From Nocardia yamanashiensis NBRC 100130 (GTDB lineage: Bacteria; Actinomycetota; Actinomycetes; Mycobacteriales; Mycobacteriaceae): a DNA stretch of 64,000 bases. A program made the position numbers and the translations under genes. The DNA is taken from the NCBI RefSeq assembly GCF_001613325.1, contig NZ_BDCD01000029.1, positions 62,001 to 126,000 on the forward strand. Reading direction: 5' to 3'. The notes under the pieces were generated by a model. The model made no database searches and was not told the DNA's origin. It saw nothing but the letters and a program-made list of their open reading frames with translations. Positions 50,024-57,569 of the stretch are shown piece after piece (within the stretch, counting starts at the first letter, position 1; every line of letters starts with the position of its first letter).

Positions 50024-50603
50024 GCCCTTCGAGCAGGCGGTCGACATGGTCGGCCGCCTGTTCCGGTGCCAGCTCTCGTTCGGTGAGCAGCCGGTACCAG
50101 AACACCCCGAACAGCTGATCCGCCGTGTAGTCGAGATCGATGTCGGCCGCCAGTTCCCCGCGTTCGATCCCGCGCGCCAGCAGCCCCGCCACCACCGCCC
50201 GCCGGGTGTCCACCCAGGCCCGGAAGGCCGTTCCGAATCCGGCATCCAGTTGCGCCTCGGCCATCAGCCCGCGAAGTGCCTTGACCCGCACCGGATATGC
50301 GCTGATCCCGTACAGCCGGGTGGTGAATTCGATCAGGTCCGCGCGCACGTCCCCGGTATCGGGTTCGGGCATGCGCTCTTCCACCGTCAGCCGGTAGGCG
50401 TCCATCACCAGCTCGGCCTTCGATTTCCACCAGCGGTAGATGGTGCTCTTGGCGACCCCGGCCCGCTGCGCCACGCCCTCGATGGTGACGCGCTGGTACC
50501 CGATCTCCTCGACCAGTTCGGCGGCCGCGGCGAGCACGGCGTCGTGGGCGTCCTGGCTGCGGACCCGGCCGCCGGTGCGGGCGGGACGATCGGTGATCGG
50601 CAT
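50010..50603 (-). CDS. TetR-family regulator, divergent from a small hydrolase
   Basis: A 197-residue TetR regulator with helix-turn-helix at about 40-62 (VTIEGVAQRAGVAKSTIYRW) and a C-terminal domain of the TetR_C type found in many actinobacterial repressors. ATG 50603 has a TACCGT -10 6 bases upstream and a TTGAAT -35-like element at 50634-50639. An inverted repeat at 50638-50655 touches this -35 and the promoter of the divergent hydrolase. It therefore probably represses both itself and the hydrolase. The ligand is unknown. Confidence 0.9.
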   Translation of the reverse strand: MPITDRPARTGGRVRSQDAHDAVLAAAAELVEEIGYQRVTIEGVAQRAGVAKSTIYRWWKSKAELVMDAYRLTVEERMPEPDTGDVRADLIEFTTRLYGISAYPVRVKALRGLMAEAQLDAGFGTAFRAWVDTRRAVVAGLLARGIERGELAADIDLDYTADQLFGVFWYRLLTERELAPEQAADHVDRLLEGLTRT

Positions 50604-50609
50604 GGGCCC

Positions 50610-50615
50610 ACGGTA
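50610..50615 (-). promoter_or_regulatory. -10 element, leaderless start of the TetR gene at 50010-50603
   Basis: TACCGT on the minus strand ends 6 bases before ATG 50603; TTGAAT lies 18 bases further upstream. Confidence 0.55.
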
Positions 50616-50624
50616 GCAGCGCGG

Positions 50625-50655
50625 TTGACATAAATTCAAACGCGACGTAGCGTTT
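50625..50655 (+). promoter_or_regulatory. hydrolase promoter with overlapping inverted repeat
   Basis: TTGACA (50625-50630), 17 bases, TAGCGT (50648-50653): a near-consensus vegetative promoter. The inverted repeat AAACGC-GACGTA-GCGTTT (50638-50655) covers the spacer and -10 and abuts the -35 of the divergent TetR gene, as expected for a repressor operator. Confidence 0.72.
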
Positions 50656-50690
50656 CGATTCAGTTCGACCGCATCACCGAGGAGATCCCA

Positions 50691-51269
50691 ATGAGCACCA
50701 TCGTCGTGAACCACGGATACGCCATGGCCCCGGCCGAGAACTGGTACCCGCACCTGGCCGGGCAGTTCCGCGCCGCGGGCGACGAGGTCCGCCTCCCGCA
50801 GCTGCCCGATCCCGCGAATCCCGTTGCGGCCGACTGGCTCACCGCCTTGCAGAAGGAGGTCCGCGACAATGCCGCGGCCGACACCGTGCTGGTCGGTCAC
50901 AGCCTCGGCGGCGTGAACGTGCTGCGACTGCTGCAGGCGCACGACACCGAGTCCGAAGGGCAGTTCGCGGGCGTGGTCCTGGTCGCCTCCATGGCGGGCG
51001 AGGTCGGCTACGACGCCCTGGCCGCGTTCTTCGAAGGCGGCTTCGACTGGCCGCGAATTCGGGCCGCCGCCAAGCAATTCCGTATTCTGCACGCCGCCGA
51101 CGACCCGGTCACCGGTGCGGCCACCCCGGATCACATCATGAAGTTCGTGACCGAATTGGGTGCCACCGCAACGGTTACCGCCACCGGCGGGCACTTCCCC
51201 ACCACCCCGGACACCCGCACCGAACTGCCCGAGGCCGAGCGGCTGGTGCGAGAAGTGCTGGGCCGGTGA
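50691..51269 (+). CDS. RBBP9/YdeN-type serine hydrolase
   Basis: A 192-residue alpha/beta hydrolase of the compact RBBP9/YdeN type. The nucleophile is Ser71 in VGHSLGG, the acid is Asp138 in HAADDPVTG and the His is His168 in TGGHFP. GAGGAGATCCCA precedes the ATG. It is expressed from the TTGACA/TAGCGT promoter controlled by the neighbouring TetR gene. The natural substrate is unknown. Confidence 0.87.
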   Translation: MSTIVVNHGYAMAPAENWYPHLAGQFRAAGDEVRLPQLPDPANPVAADWLTALQKEVRDNAAADTVLVGHSLGGVNVLRLLQAHDTESEGQFAGVVLVASMAGEVGYDALAAFFEGGFDWPRIRAAAKQFRILHAADDPVTGAATPDHIMKFVTELGATATVTATGGHFPTTPDTRTELPEAERLVREVLGR

Positions 51270-51279
51270 GTATTCGGGG

Positions 51280-51341
51280 TTATCCACAGCTGAGCTGTCT
51301 ATCCACAATTGGGGGATAAATCTTGGGACAGCTGTGGATAC
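51280..51341. promoter_or_regulatory. cluster of three DnaA-box-like motifs
   Basis: TTATCCACA (51280-51288), CTATCCACA (51299-51307) and, inverted, TGTGGATAC (51333-51341). The outer copies are part of a 12-bp perfect inverted repeat, TATCCACAGCTG against CAGCTGTGGATA (51281-51292 and 51329-51340). ACAGCTGAGCTGT is also palindromic. It lies in a gene-free 281-bp interval upstream of the GGDEF gene. Confidence 0.6.
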
Positions 51342-51550
51342 TTCGTGGAACCGAGATTTCCGCGCGGGGACGGCGGGAATCAGCGAACTTCCGGCATGCC
51401 GGGGTGGCGCGGCGGGCAATCCGGGGATAGCCTGCCGACCGGGGGAAACGAGAGCTGCCGGAGTTGCGCCCTTTGCCTACACTTGGCTTGCTGGCAGCAA
51501 ATCCCTCGAGTATGCGGTGACCGGAGAACCTGGGGAAGAAGGTCTCACGA

Positions 51551-52648
51551 TTGTCGACAGCTAGCGGTGAACAAGGACGTGACCGGCGCGCGCTCGTGCG
51601 TGCCTGGTGGCGTGACCCGGTCGACTACCGCTGGCTGGTGCGGACTTTCGACGCGCGCGGGACGCTCGGCCCGGTCAAGATGATCATCGCCGCCGCCGGC
51701 GCGGTCATGTTCTTGATCACCGTACTCGCCGCCGTCTCCGGGGCCGGCCCGGATACCGCGCTGGGCAAAGCGATCGATGTGATCACCGCCACCGTCGCGG
51801 CGCTGTGGGCGGTGTACTGGTGGCGCGCCCCCTGGCCCTCCGAACGCGGATCGTTACTGCTCATGGCATTCGCGGATGTGCTCATCACGGCTGCGAGCCT
51901 GTCGGACTCCGACCGTCTGTACGGGGCGCTCAACGCGGTGCTGCTGTTCGTGACCGGCAGCTACTTCACCTTCTTCCACGGCCCGCGCATGCTGGCCCTG
52001 CACACCGCCTGGTCGATGCTGACGGTGCTGCTGCTGGCCGGGCGGGTGTGGCGCGATCACGCCGGGGATGCGGCGCTCGCCGTCGCCATCGTGCTGACCA
52101 TGGCCACCGCCACCGTCGTCGTGCTGCCCGCCCTGCACTTCTGCTACTGGCTACTGCGCCTGGACGCGCTCTCCGATCCACTCACCGGGTTGCTCGATCG
52201 CCGCGGCCTCGACTACTACCTGTCCGGCTGGCTCTCGTCCTGTGACACCACGCCGATCTGCGTGATGACCATCGACCTGGATCGCTTCAAGGCCGTCAAC
52301 GACACCTTCGGCCACTCCCAGGGCGATCAGGTGCTGATCCGCACCGCGAACTGCCTGCGCGCCGCCGCCCGCCCGGGATCGATCGTGGCCCGCAGCGGCG
52401 GCGAGGAATTCGTGATCGTCGAACGCCTGTCCTCCATGGCGGAGGCGACCGCCGAAGCCGAACGCGTCCGCAGCACCATCGCCACCTGCGACTCCGGCAC
52501 CCAGATCACCGCCAGCGTGGGAGTCGCTGTCATCGAAGGCGATTCGAATGCCCGCCACGCCGAATACCTGCTGGCCTTCGCCGATGCCGCCATGTACCGC
52601 GCCAAGAGCATGGGCGGCAATGCCGTGGTCCTCGCCGAACCCTCCTGA
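51551..52648 (+). CDS. membrane-bound diguanylate cyclase (GGDEF domain)
   Basis: A 365-residue protein. Six hydrophobic segments (about 43-200) precede a GGDEF domain (about 205-362). The active-site motif is GGEEF (283-287), an active variant, and the substrate-binding LDRFKAVNDTFGHSQGD segment is intact. An RxxD inhibitory site is not seen upstream of the motif. It should make cyclic di-GMP from two GTP in response to a membrane signal. The start is TTG 51551 with AAGAAGG about 8 bases upstream; no better in-frame start precedes the first helix. Confidence 0.88.
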   Translation: MSTASGEQGRDRRALVRAWWRDPVDYRWLVRTFDARGTLGPVKMIIAAAGAVMFLITVLAAVSGAGPDTALGKAIDVITATVAALWAVYWWRAPWPSERGSLLLMAFADVLITAASLSDSDRLYGALNAVLLFVTGSYFTFFHGPRMLALHTAWSMLTVLLLAGRVWRDHAGDAALAVAIVLTMATATVVVLPALHFCYWLLRLDALSDPLTGLLDRRGLDYYLSGWLSSCDTTPICVMTIDLDRFKAVNDTFGHSQGDQVLIRTANCLRAAARPGSIVARSGGEEFVIVERLSSMAEATAEAERVRSTIATCDSGTQITASVGVAVIEGDSNARHAEYLLAFADAAMYRAKSMGGNAVVLAEPS

Positions 52649-52654
52649 ACACAG

Positions 52655-52692
52655 CACTGCGGCCCGGGATCACCCGGGCCGCAGTGTGTATT
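52655..52692 (+). terminator. intrinsic terminator of the diguanylate cyclase gene
   Basis: A perfect 14-bp stem CACTGCGGCCCGGG with loop ATCA, followed by TGTATTTT. Confidence 0.8.
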
Positions 52693-52721
52693 TTCCGGTA
52701 TGGAAAAACCTTGGTCTTACT

Positions 52722-52745
52722 GGGGGTTCGGGGGCGAAGCCCCCG
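52722..52745 (-). repeat. GC-rich palindromic repeat, copy B
   Basis: On the minus strand: CGGGGGC, loop TTC, GCCCCCGAACCCCC. Apart from the loop this is identical to the element at 35483-35505 on the plus strand. It lies just beyond the 3' end of fadE5. Confidence 0.7.
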
Positions 52746-52766
52746 GACCCTTATATCCCGTCGCGT

Positions 52767-54593
52767 TTAGAACGCGGCCTCGTCCAGCTCCATGATGTCG
52801 TTGTCGAGGTTCGACAGGATGGTGCGGGTCGCGGTCAGCTCGGGGAGCACGTTGCGGGCGAAGAACTGCGCGGACGCGATCTTGCCCTGGTAGAACGGCT
52901 CGGTCGAACCGTTGTCGAGCGCCTTGATGGCGACCTCGGCCTGCTGCAGCAGCTGCCAGCCGATGAGCAGGTCACCGACGGCCATCAGGAAGCGGACCGA
53001 ACCCAGGCCGACCTTGTAGAGCTCCTTCGGGTCCTGCTGAGCGCCCATCAGGTGCCCGGTCAGGGTGGCCGCCATGGCCTGCACGTCCTCCAGCGCGGTG
53101 GCGAGCAGCTTGCGCTCGGCCTTCAGGCGACCATTGCCGCCCTCACGCTCGATGAACTTCTGCACCTGGCTGGCCACGTGGGCCAGCGCCACACCGCGAT
53201 CGCGGGCGATCTTGCGGAAGAAGAAGTCCTGCGCCTGGATGGCGGTGGTGCCCTCGTAGAGCGAGTCGATCTTGGCGTCGCGGATGTACTGCTCGATCGG
53301 GTAGTCCTGCAGGAAGCCGGAGCCACCGAAGGTCTGCAGCGAATCGGTCAGGTACTGGTAGGCGCGCTCGGAACCGACACCCTTGACGATCGGCAGCAGC
53401 AGATCGTTGACGCGGAACGCCAGGTCCTTGTCGGCGCCCGAAACCAGTTCGGCCACATCGGCGTTCTGGTGCGCGGCGGTGTACAGGTAGATGGCGCGCA
53501 GGCCCTCGGCGTACGCCTTCTGCATGGCCAGCGAGCGGCGCACGTCCGGGTGGTGGGTGATGGTCACGCGCGGCGCGGCCTTGTCGGTCATCTGGGTCAG
53601 GTCGGCGCCCTGCACGCGGATCTTGGCGTACTCCAGCGCGTTCAGGTAACCGGTCGACAGGGTGGCGATGGCCTTGGTGCCCACCATCATTCGAGCGTTC
53701 TCGATGACGTCGAACATCTGCGCGATGCCGTTGTGGACCTCGCCGACCAGCCAGCCCTTGGCCGGGATGCCGTGGCCGCCGAAGGTGACCTCACAGGTGG
53801 CCGAGACCTTGATGCCCATCTTGTGCTCGACATTGGTGACGAACACGCCGTTGCGCTCACCCAGGGTGTCGGTCTCGAAGTCGAAGTGCCACTTCGGCAC
53901 GTAGAACAGCGACAGGCCCTTGGTGCCCGGGCCGGCGCCCTCGGGGCGAGCCAGCACCAGGTGCATGATGTTCTCGAACAGGTCGTCGGAGTCACCCGAG
54001 GTGATGAAGCGCTTGACGCCCTCGATGTGCCAGGAGCCGTCTTCCTGCTGGATCGCCTTGGTGCGGCCGGCGCCGACGTCGGAGCCCGCGTCGGGCTCGG
54101 TCAGCACCATGGTGGCGCCCCAGTTGCGGTCGGCGATCTTCTGAGCCCACTTCTTCTGCTCATCGGTGCCGTTGTTGTAGAAGACCTGCGCGAAACCGGC
54201 GCCGGCGGCGTACATCTGGGCCGGCGGGTTGGCGCCGAGGATCATTTCGCCCAGGGCCCAGCCGACGACGGAGGGGGCGCCGAGGCCACCGAGCTCCTCA
54301 CGCACGGGCACCTTGGACCATTCGCCGTCCTCGAGCGCCTTGTAGGACTTCTTGAAGGATTCGGGGAGCTTGACCGTGTGGGTCTCCGGGTCGAAGACCG
54401 GCGGGTTGCGGTCGCCGTCCTCGAAGGAGTCGGCCAGCGGGCCTTCGGCGAGGCGACGGACCTCGTTGAGCATTTCCTTCACGGTGTCGGCGTCGAGATC
54501 GCCGTATGCGCCGCTGTCGAGCAGGGAACCGAGCCCGAGCACCTCGAAGAGGTTGAACTCGAGGTCGCGGACGTTTGCCTTGTAGTGACCCAT
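52767..54593 (-). CDS. fadE5: acyl-CoA dehydrogenase FadE5-like
   Basis: A 608-residue FAD-dependent acyl-CoA dehydrogenase with the long C-terminal domain of the FadE5 group (about 611 residues in M. tuberculosis). FAD/substrate segments are MVLTEPDAGSDVGA and WHIEGVKRFITSGDSD; the catalytic base Glu447 lies in SLYEGTTAIQAQDF. It introduces the trans-2 double bond in acyl-CoA of varied chain length. ATG 54593 (MGHYKANVRD) is preferred over GTG 54605 because conserved sequence starts there. Upstream lie two operator-like sites bracketing a TATAAG -10. The gene probably works with FadA2, FabG4 and HtdX. Confidence 0.94.
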   Translation of the reverse strand: MGHYKANVRDLEFNLFEVLGLGSLLDSGAYGDLDADTVKEMLNEVRRLAEGPLADSFEDGDRNPPVFDPETHTVKLPESFKKSYKALEDGEWSKVPVREELGGLGAPSVVGWALGEMILGANPPAQMYAAGAGFAQVFYNNGTDEQKKWAQKIADRNWGATMVLTEPDAGSDVGAGRTKAIQQEDGSWHIEGVKRFITSGDSDDLFENIMHLVLARPEGAGPGTKGLSLFYVPKWHFDFETDTLGERNGVFVTNVEHKMGIKVSATCEVTFGGHGIPAKGWLVGEVHNGIAQMFDVIENARMMVGTKAIATLSTGYLNALEYAKIRVQGADLTQMTDKAAPRVTITHHPDVRRSLAMQKAYAEGLRAIYLYTAAHQNADVAELVSGADKDLAFRVNDLLLPIVKGVGSERAYQYLTDSLQTFGGSGFLQDYPIEQYIRDAKIDSLYEGTTAIQAQDFFFRKIARDRGVALAHVASQVQKFIEREGGNGRLKAERKLLATALEDVQAMAATLTGHLMGAQQDPKELYKVGLGSVRFLMAVGDLLIGWQLLQQAEVAIKALDNGSTEPFYQGKIASAQFFARNVLPELTATRTILSNLDNDIMELDEAAF

Positions 54594-54686
54594 GGTCGTA
54601 CTCACTCTCCATTGAGATGGGTGCGGTTCGGTGTGTGCCGTTCCCGCCCGTTAGGTCTCCACCGGGTAGACGCCGTAAAGCAACGC

Positions 54687-54726
54687 TACTGGCGGGTAAC
54701 TTATACGCCATGTTACCGACCGGTAG
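54687..54726 (-). promoter_or_regulatory. fadE5 promoter with paired TetR/FadR-type operators
   Basis: TACTGGCGGGTAA (54687-54699) and TTACCGACCGGTAG (54713-54726) are related palindromes whose centres are about 26 bases apart. Between them, on the minus strand, TATAAG (54700-54705) is a good -10 for fadE5 with a leader of about 100 bases. TACCG-N2-CGGTA is a typical TetR-class half-site arrangement and differs from the CTTAC/GTAAG operator of the fadA2/fabG4 region. Confidence 0.62.
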
Positions 54727-54870
54727 AACCGTGGCCAAGATGATCGGGGCCGAATGTGAGCAACGGCACGAACCGTAGTTCCCGAGCGCGGTTCCGTTGC
54801 GGGCCGGGGGATTCCGGCGGTCCCGGCGCACCGGGCCGGACCTGGGGCGATGAGGTTCCGCACCGGTCGA

Positions 54871-54876
54871 TACCGT
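54871..54876 (+). promoter_or_regulatory. -10 element, leaderless start of the small hydrolase
   Basis: TACCGT ends 6 bases before GTG 54883; this sets the start rather than an upstream ATG at 54850. Confidence 0.5.
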
Positions 54877-54882
54877 GGTCCG

Positions 54883-55485
54883 GTGCGCATCGACACGAGT
54901 GCCGGACCGGCCGAGGTGGAGATCGATCGGCCCGGACGGAAGAGCCCCGGGTTCTTATTGATCTTGACTCACGGGTCCGGGGGCGGTACGGACGCGAAAG
55001 ACCTACTCGCCGTACGCGATTCGGCCGTGGCGCTGGGCGGCGCGGTGGCGCTGGTGACGCAGCCCTATCGGGTGTCGGGACGGCGCGCGCCCGGCAAGGC
55101 GGACGTGCAGGATGCCGCCTGGCTGGAGATCGTCGCGGCGCTGCGCAAGAAATTCCGGGGCAAGCCGATCGTCCAGGGCGGGCGCAGCAACGGTGCGCGG
55201 GTGGCTTGCCGGACGGCGCGAGAGGTGGGCGTACGGGGCGTGCTGGCGCTGTCGTTCCCGTTGCATCCGCCGGGCAAGCCCGAGAAATCCCGGCGCGAGG
55301 AACTGCTCGCGCCCGGCGATATCGAGGTCGTGGTGATCAATGGCGCGCGCGATCCGTTCGGCATCCCGGACGCCGCCGACGCCGCCGAAGTGCAGGTCAT
55401 CCCCGGTCAGGCGCACTCCTATCGGGCCGGCTTCGACGAGATCGCCGCCACCGCCGCACGCTGGCTGGAGCGCTGGACCGCCTAG
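54883..55485 (+). CDS. small alpha/beta hydrolase (dienelactone-hydrolase/KAT8NL-like)
   Basis: A 200-residue alpha/beta-hydrolase-fold protein. The oxyanion region is LTHGSGGG (29-36), the nucleophile is Ser102 in GGRSNGA, the acid is Asp in NGARDPFG and the His is in GQAHSY. The compact length and GRSNG elbow fit a group of bacterial hydrolases of unknown substrate. Its last four bases overlap the convergent methyltransferase gene. Confidence 0.82.
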   Translation: MRIDTSAGPAEVEIDRPGRKSPGFLLILTHGSGGGTDAKDLLAVRDSAVALGGAVALVTQPYRVSGRRAPGKADVQDAAWLEIVAALRKKFRGKPIVQGGRSNGARVACRTAREVGVRGVLALSFPLHPPGKPEKSRREELLAPGDIEVVVINGARDPFGIPDAADAAEVQVIPGQAHSYRAGFDEIAATAARWLERWTA

Positions 55486-56225
55486 GCCGATGCGGTGCCG
55501 GGCGGTAGTTCGGGCAGACCGGGCGCGCCGCCCAGCGCGGGCTCTTCCTCGGGTTCGGCCGGGGCCGGTTTGTGCGCCACCACCAGCGCGTCGATGGCAT
55601 CGCGATCCTCGGTCGGGCGCCGGATGCGATCGGCGGTGCGAATGCGGATCTCCGGGCCCGCCGGACCGAGATCGGCGAGGATGTCGTCCGGGGAGAACAG
55701 CAGCGCCGGATCCTGTTCGCCGCCATAGCCTTCGGTGAGATTGAGCCGGTCGTGGCCGAGCACCAGCAGGGTGCCCTCGGGGGAGAGCATGTCCGCCGCG
55801 CGCAGCAGCAGGGCGCGGCGATCCTCGGCGGGGATGTGCACGTAGGCCATCAGGATCAGCTCGTAAGGTCCGGTCAAACCCGCGGATTCCAGTTCGGTCA
55901 CGTCGGCGTGGTGCCAGCTGATCCGGGTCCGCACCGAGCGCGACAACCGGGATGCGACGGTCCGCCCCTTGTCGATCCCCACCTGTGAATAGTCGACCGC
56001 GTCGACCTGCCAGCCGTGCGTGGCGAGCCAGAGCGCATTGCGCCCCTCGCCGCTGCCGAGATCGAGGGCACGCGGCAACTCGGGTCGCGGCTCCCCGATA
56101 CCGAAACCGCCGAGCGGCAGCCGGCGCTCCAGCCCGAAGACCTGTTCCACGACGGTATCGCTCGGCGGTGCGCCCCAGACCAATTCGGTCCGGGCGTAGT
56201 GCTCGTCCCATGCCACGGCATCCAT
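55482..56225 (-). CDS. class I SAM-dependent methyltransferase
   Basis: A 247-residue methyltransferase resembling the TehB/thiopurine-type group. SAM motif I is ALDLGSGEGRNALWLA (about 52-67), the motif-II acidic residue lies in VDAVDYS, and DVTELE precedes the motif-IV strand LILMAYVHI. ATG 56225 has a TAGACT -10 7 bases upstream. The substrate is unknown; members of this group methylate small molecules or metalloid oxyanions. Confidence 0.85.
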   Translation of the reverse strand: MDAVAWDEHYARTELVWGAPPSDTVVEQVFGLERRLPLGGFGIGEPRPELPRALDLGSGEGRNALWLATHGWQVDAVDYSQVGIDKGRTVASRLSRSVRTRISWHHADVTELESAGLTGPYELILMAYVHIPAEDRRALLLRAADMLSPEGTLLVLGHDRLNLTEGYGGEQDPALLFSPDDILADLGPAGPEIRIRTADRIRRPTEDRDAIDALVVAHKPAPAEPEEEPALGGAPGLPELPPGTASA

Positions 56226-56232
56226 GGTTGCG

Positions 56233-56238
56233 AGTCTA
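56233..56238 (-). promoter_or_regulatory. -10 element, leaderless start of the methyltransferase
   Basis: TAGACT on the minus strand ends 7 bases before ATG 56225. Confidence 0.5.
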
Positions 56239-56256
56239 GGAGCCCCCGGAACGACG

Positions 56257-56286
56257 ATCGGCCGCGAACTTTCGTTCGCGGCCGAT
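56257..56286 (-). terminator. hairpin after the DUF4185 gene
   Basis: A perfect 13-bp stem ATCGGCCGCGAAC with a 4-base loop, located 15 bases beyond the DUF4185 stop. It also lies just upstream of the methyltransferase promoter, insulating it from the upstream gene. Confidence 0.75.
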
Positions 56287-56301
56287 TCCGTCAGGCGGTG
56301 G

Positions 56302-57411
56302 TCACAACGTGGTGTGCATCAGGATCACGTTGTACTGACTGTGCACGGTCGTGAGGAAGTACAGGTCACGGCCGGTCTGGTAGGGGAAAATGTAGGGCGC
56401 GTAGGCCGTCGGCAGTTCCCGGGTGTCGATGAGAACTTCGGGCCCGCCCCACGGACCTTCCGGGGAAGGCGAGCGGTACATGACCACCGAGTTCCACGGA
56501 TCGGTGGTGAGCATGATGTATTGCCCGAGGTAGTCGTTCCACTGCACCGACATCTCGGAGATCCCGCCGCCGATCACCGGCTGGGCCGCGTTCACGTCGC
56601 CCTTCTTCCAGGCGCCGCCGTCCCAGTACTCGTACGCACCGAGATCCGCGATGGCCGCCTCCGGCACCCGCGCCAGGAACACGGCATTGTTGCGGCCCGA
56701 CTGGGTCCCGTACTCGTAGACGAACCCGCCGCCCTTGACGAACGCGTTCATCTGGAAGTTCGAGTTGCCGCCCTCGTCCGGACGGCGAGTCGCGGGCAGT
56801 TCGCCCCAGGTCTCGCCATTGTCGCCGGAGATGGCCAGGCCCGAGTAGTTGGTGGTCCACTGCCCGACGTCGTCCCAGCTCTTCACCGACATCAGGCTCA
56901 TGTACTGCACCCCGCCCACCGAGATGGCCGCCGTGGGAATGCGGCTGATCTCCAGGAACGGGATCTTCGGGCTGGGGATGAGATCCCGGGCCTGCCCGAA
57001 CACGTCGCGTACGACCGAATCGAAGTAGATGCCGTTGGCCGGGTTGGTGGTGTGCGAGCGCACCAGAATGTTGGAGCGCCACGCCCAGGTGCTGCCGACC
57101 AGCAGGTTGGGGAAGCCCAGCCCGGCGGTGTCACCGAAGGTGGTGAGCAGTTCGCCGTTCCCGTTGTCCCACATGATGCCGAGGTCGGTGCCGAGCACGT
57201 TGTAGTTCTGGGTGTTGTTGGGGCTGGCCATGCCGGTGACCTGGAAGACCGCTTTGGAGCGCCCCGGGAGCTGGGGCAAGCCATTGGTGCCGTTGAGCAC
57301 CGGAATCGGATTGATCGCGTTGGGGTTGGCTGCGGCCGGGCTGGTCACGGTAAGGAGCAAGGCCGTGGCACCTGCTAGGGCGGACAGCAGCAGGGGGGCG
57401 GTCTTGGTCAA
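56302..57411 (-). CDS. secreted DUF4185 protein
   Basis: A 369-residue exported protein. The signal peptide is MTKTAPLLLSALAGATALLL with a cleavage site after SPAAA. The mature part is a beta-propeller-like DUF4185 domain (PF13810) with repeated Trp/Asp motifs such as DLGIMWDNGNGELLTTFGD and QYIMLTTDPWNSVVMYRSPS, typical of this sugar-binding or glycosidase-like fold. The start is TTG 57411 after AGAGGA; it is the only start that gives the signal peptide its full basic end. Function is unknown; some members are arabinan-degrading glycoside hydrolases, so action on envelope arabinan is an attractive guess. Confidence 0.83.
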   Translation of the reverse strand: MTKTAPLLLSALAGATALLLTVTSPAAANPNAINPIPVLNGTNGLPQLPGRSKAVFQVTGMASPNNTQNYNVLGTDLGIMWDNGNGELLTTFGDTAGLGFPNLLVGSTWAWRSNILVRSHTTNPANGIYFDSVVRDVFGQARDLIPSPKIPFLEISRIPTAAISVGGVQYMSLMSVKSWDDVGQWTTNYSGLAISGDNGETWGELPATRRPDEGGNSNFQMNAFVKGGGFVYEYGTQSGRNNAVFLARVPEAAIADLGAYEYWDGGAWKKGDVNAAQPVIGGGISEMSVQWNDYLGQYIMLTTDPWNSVVMYRSPSPEGPWGGPEVLIDTRELPTAYAPYIFPYQTGRDLYFLTTVHSQYNVILMHTTL

Positions 57412-57569
57412 TGCGGTGGGTCCTCTTCCGGTTGTCGCCGAATATGAACGGACCGCACGGTATGTGACGGGCCGCACATTACGTTCGACTCGCTGGCAAA
57501 GTGTGAAAATGCTAACAGCGATACCCTCGCGGTGGGGATTCCAAACCGGATTGTTTGCCGTGAATTGCC

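Noticed and set aside
52548..54743. A 731-residue plus-strand open frame opposite fadE5
   Set aside because: Antisense shadow; composition is Val/Gly/Leu/Gln-biased with no domain, while fadE5 shows the full family pattern.
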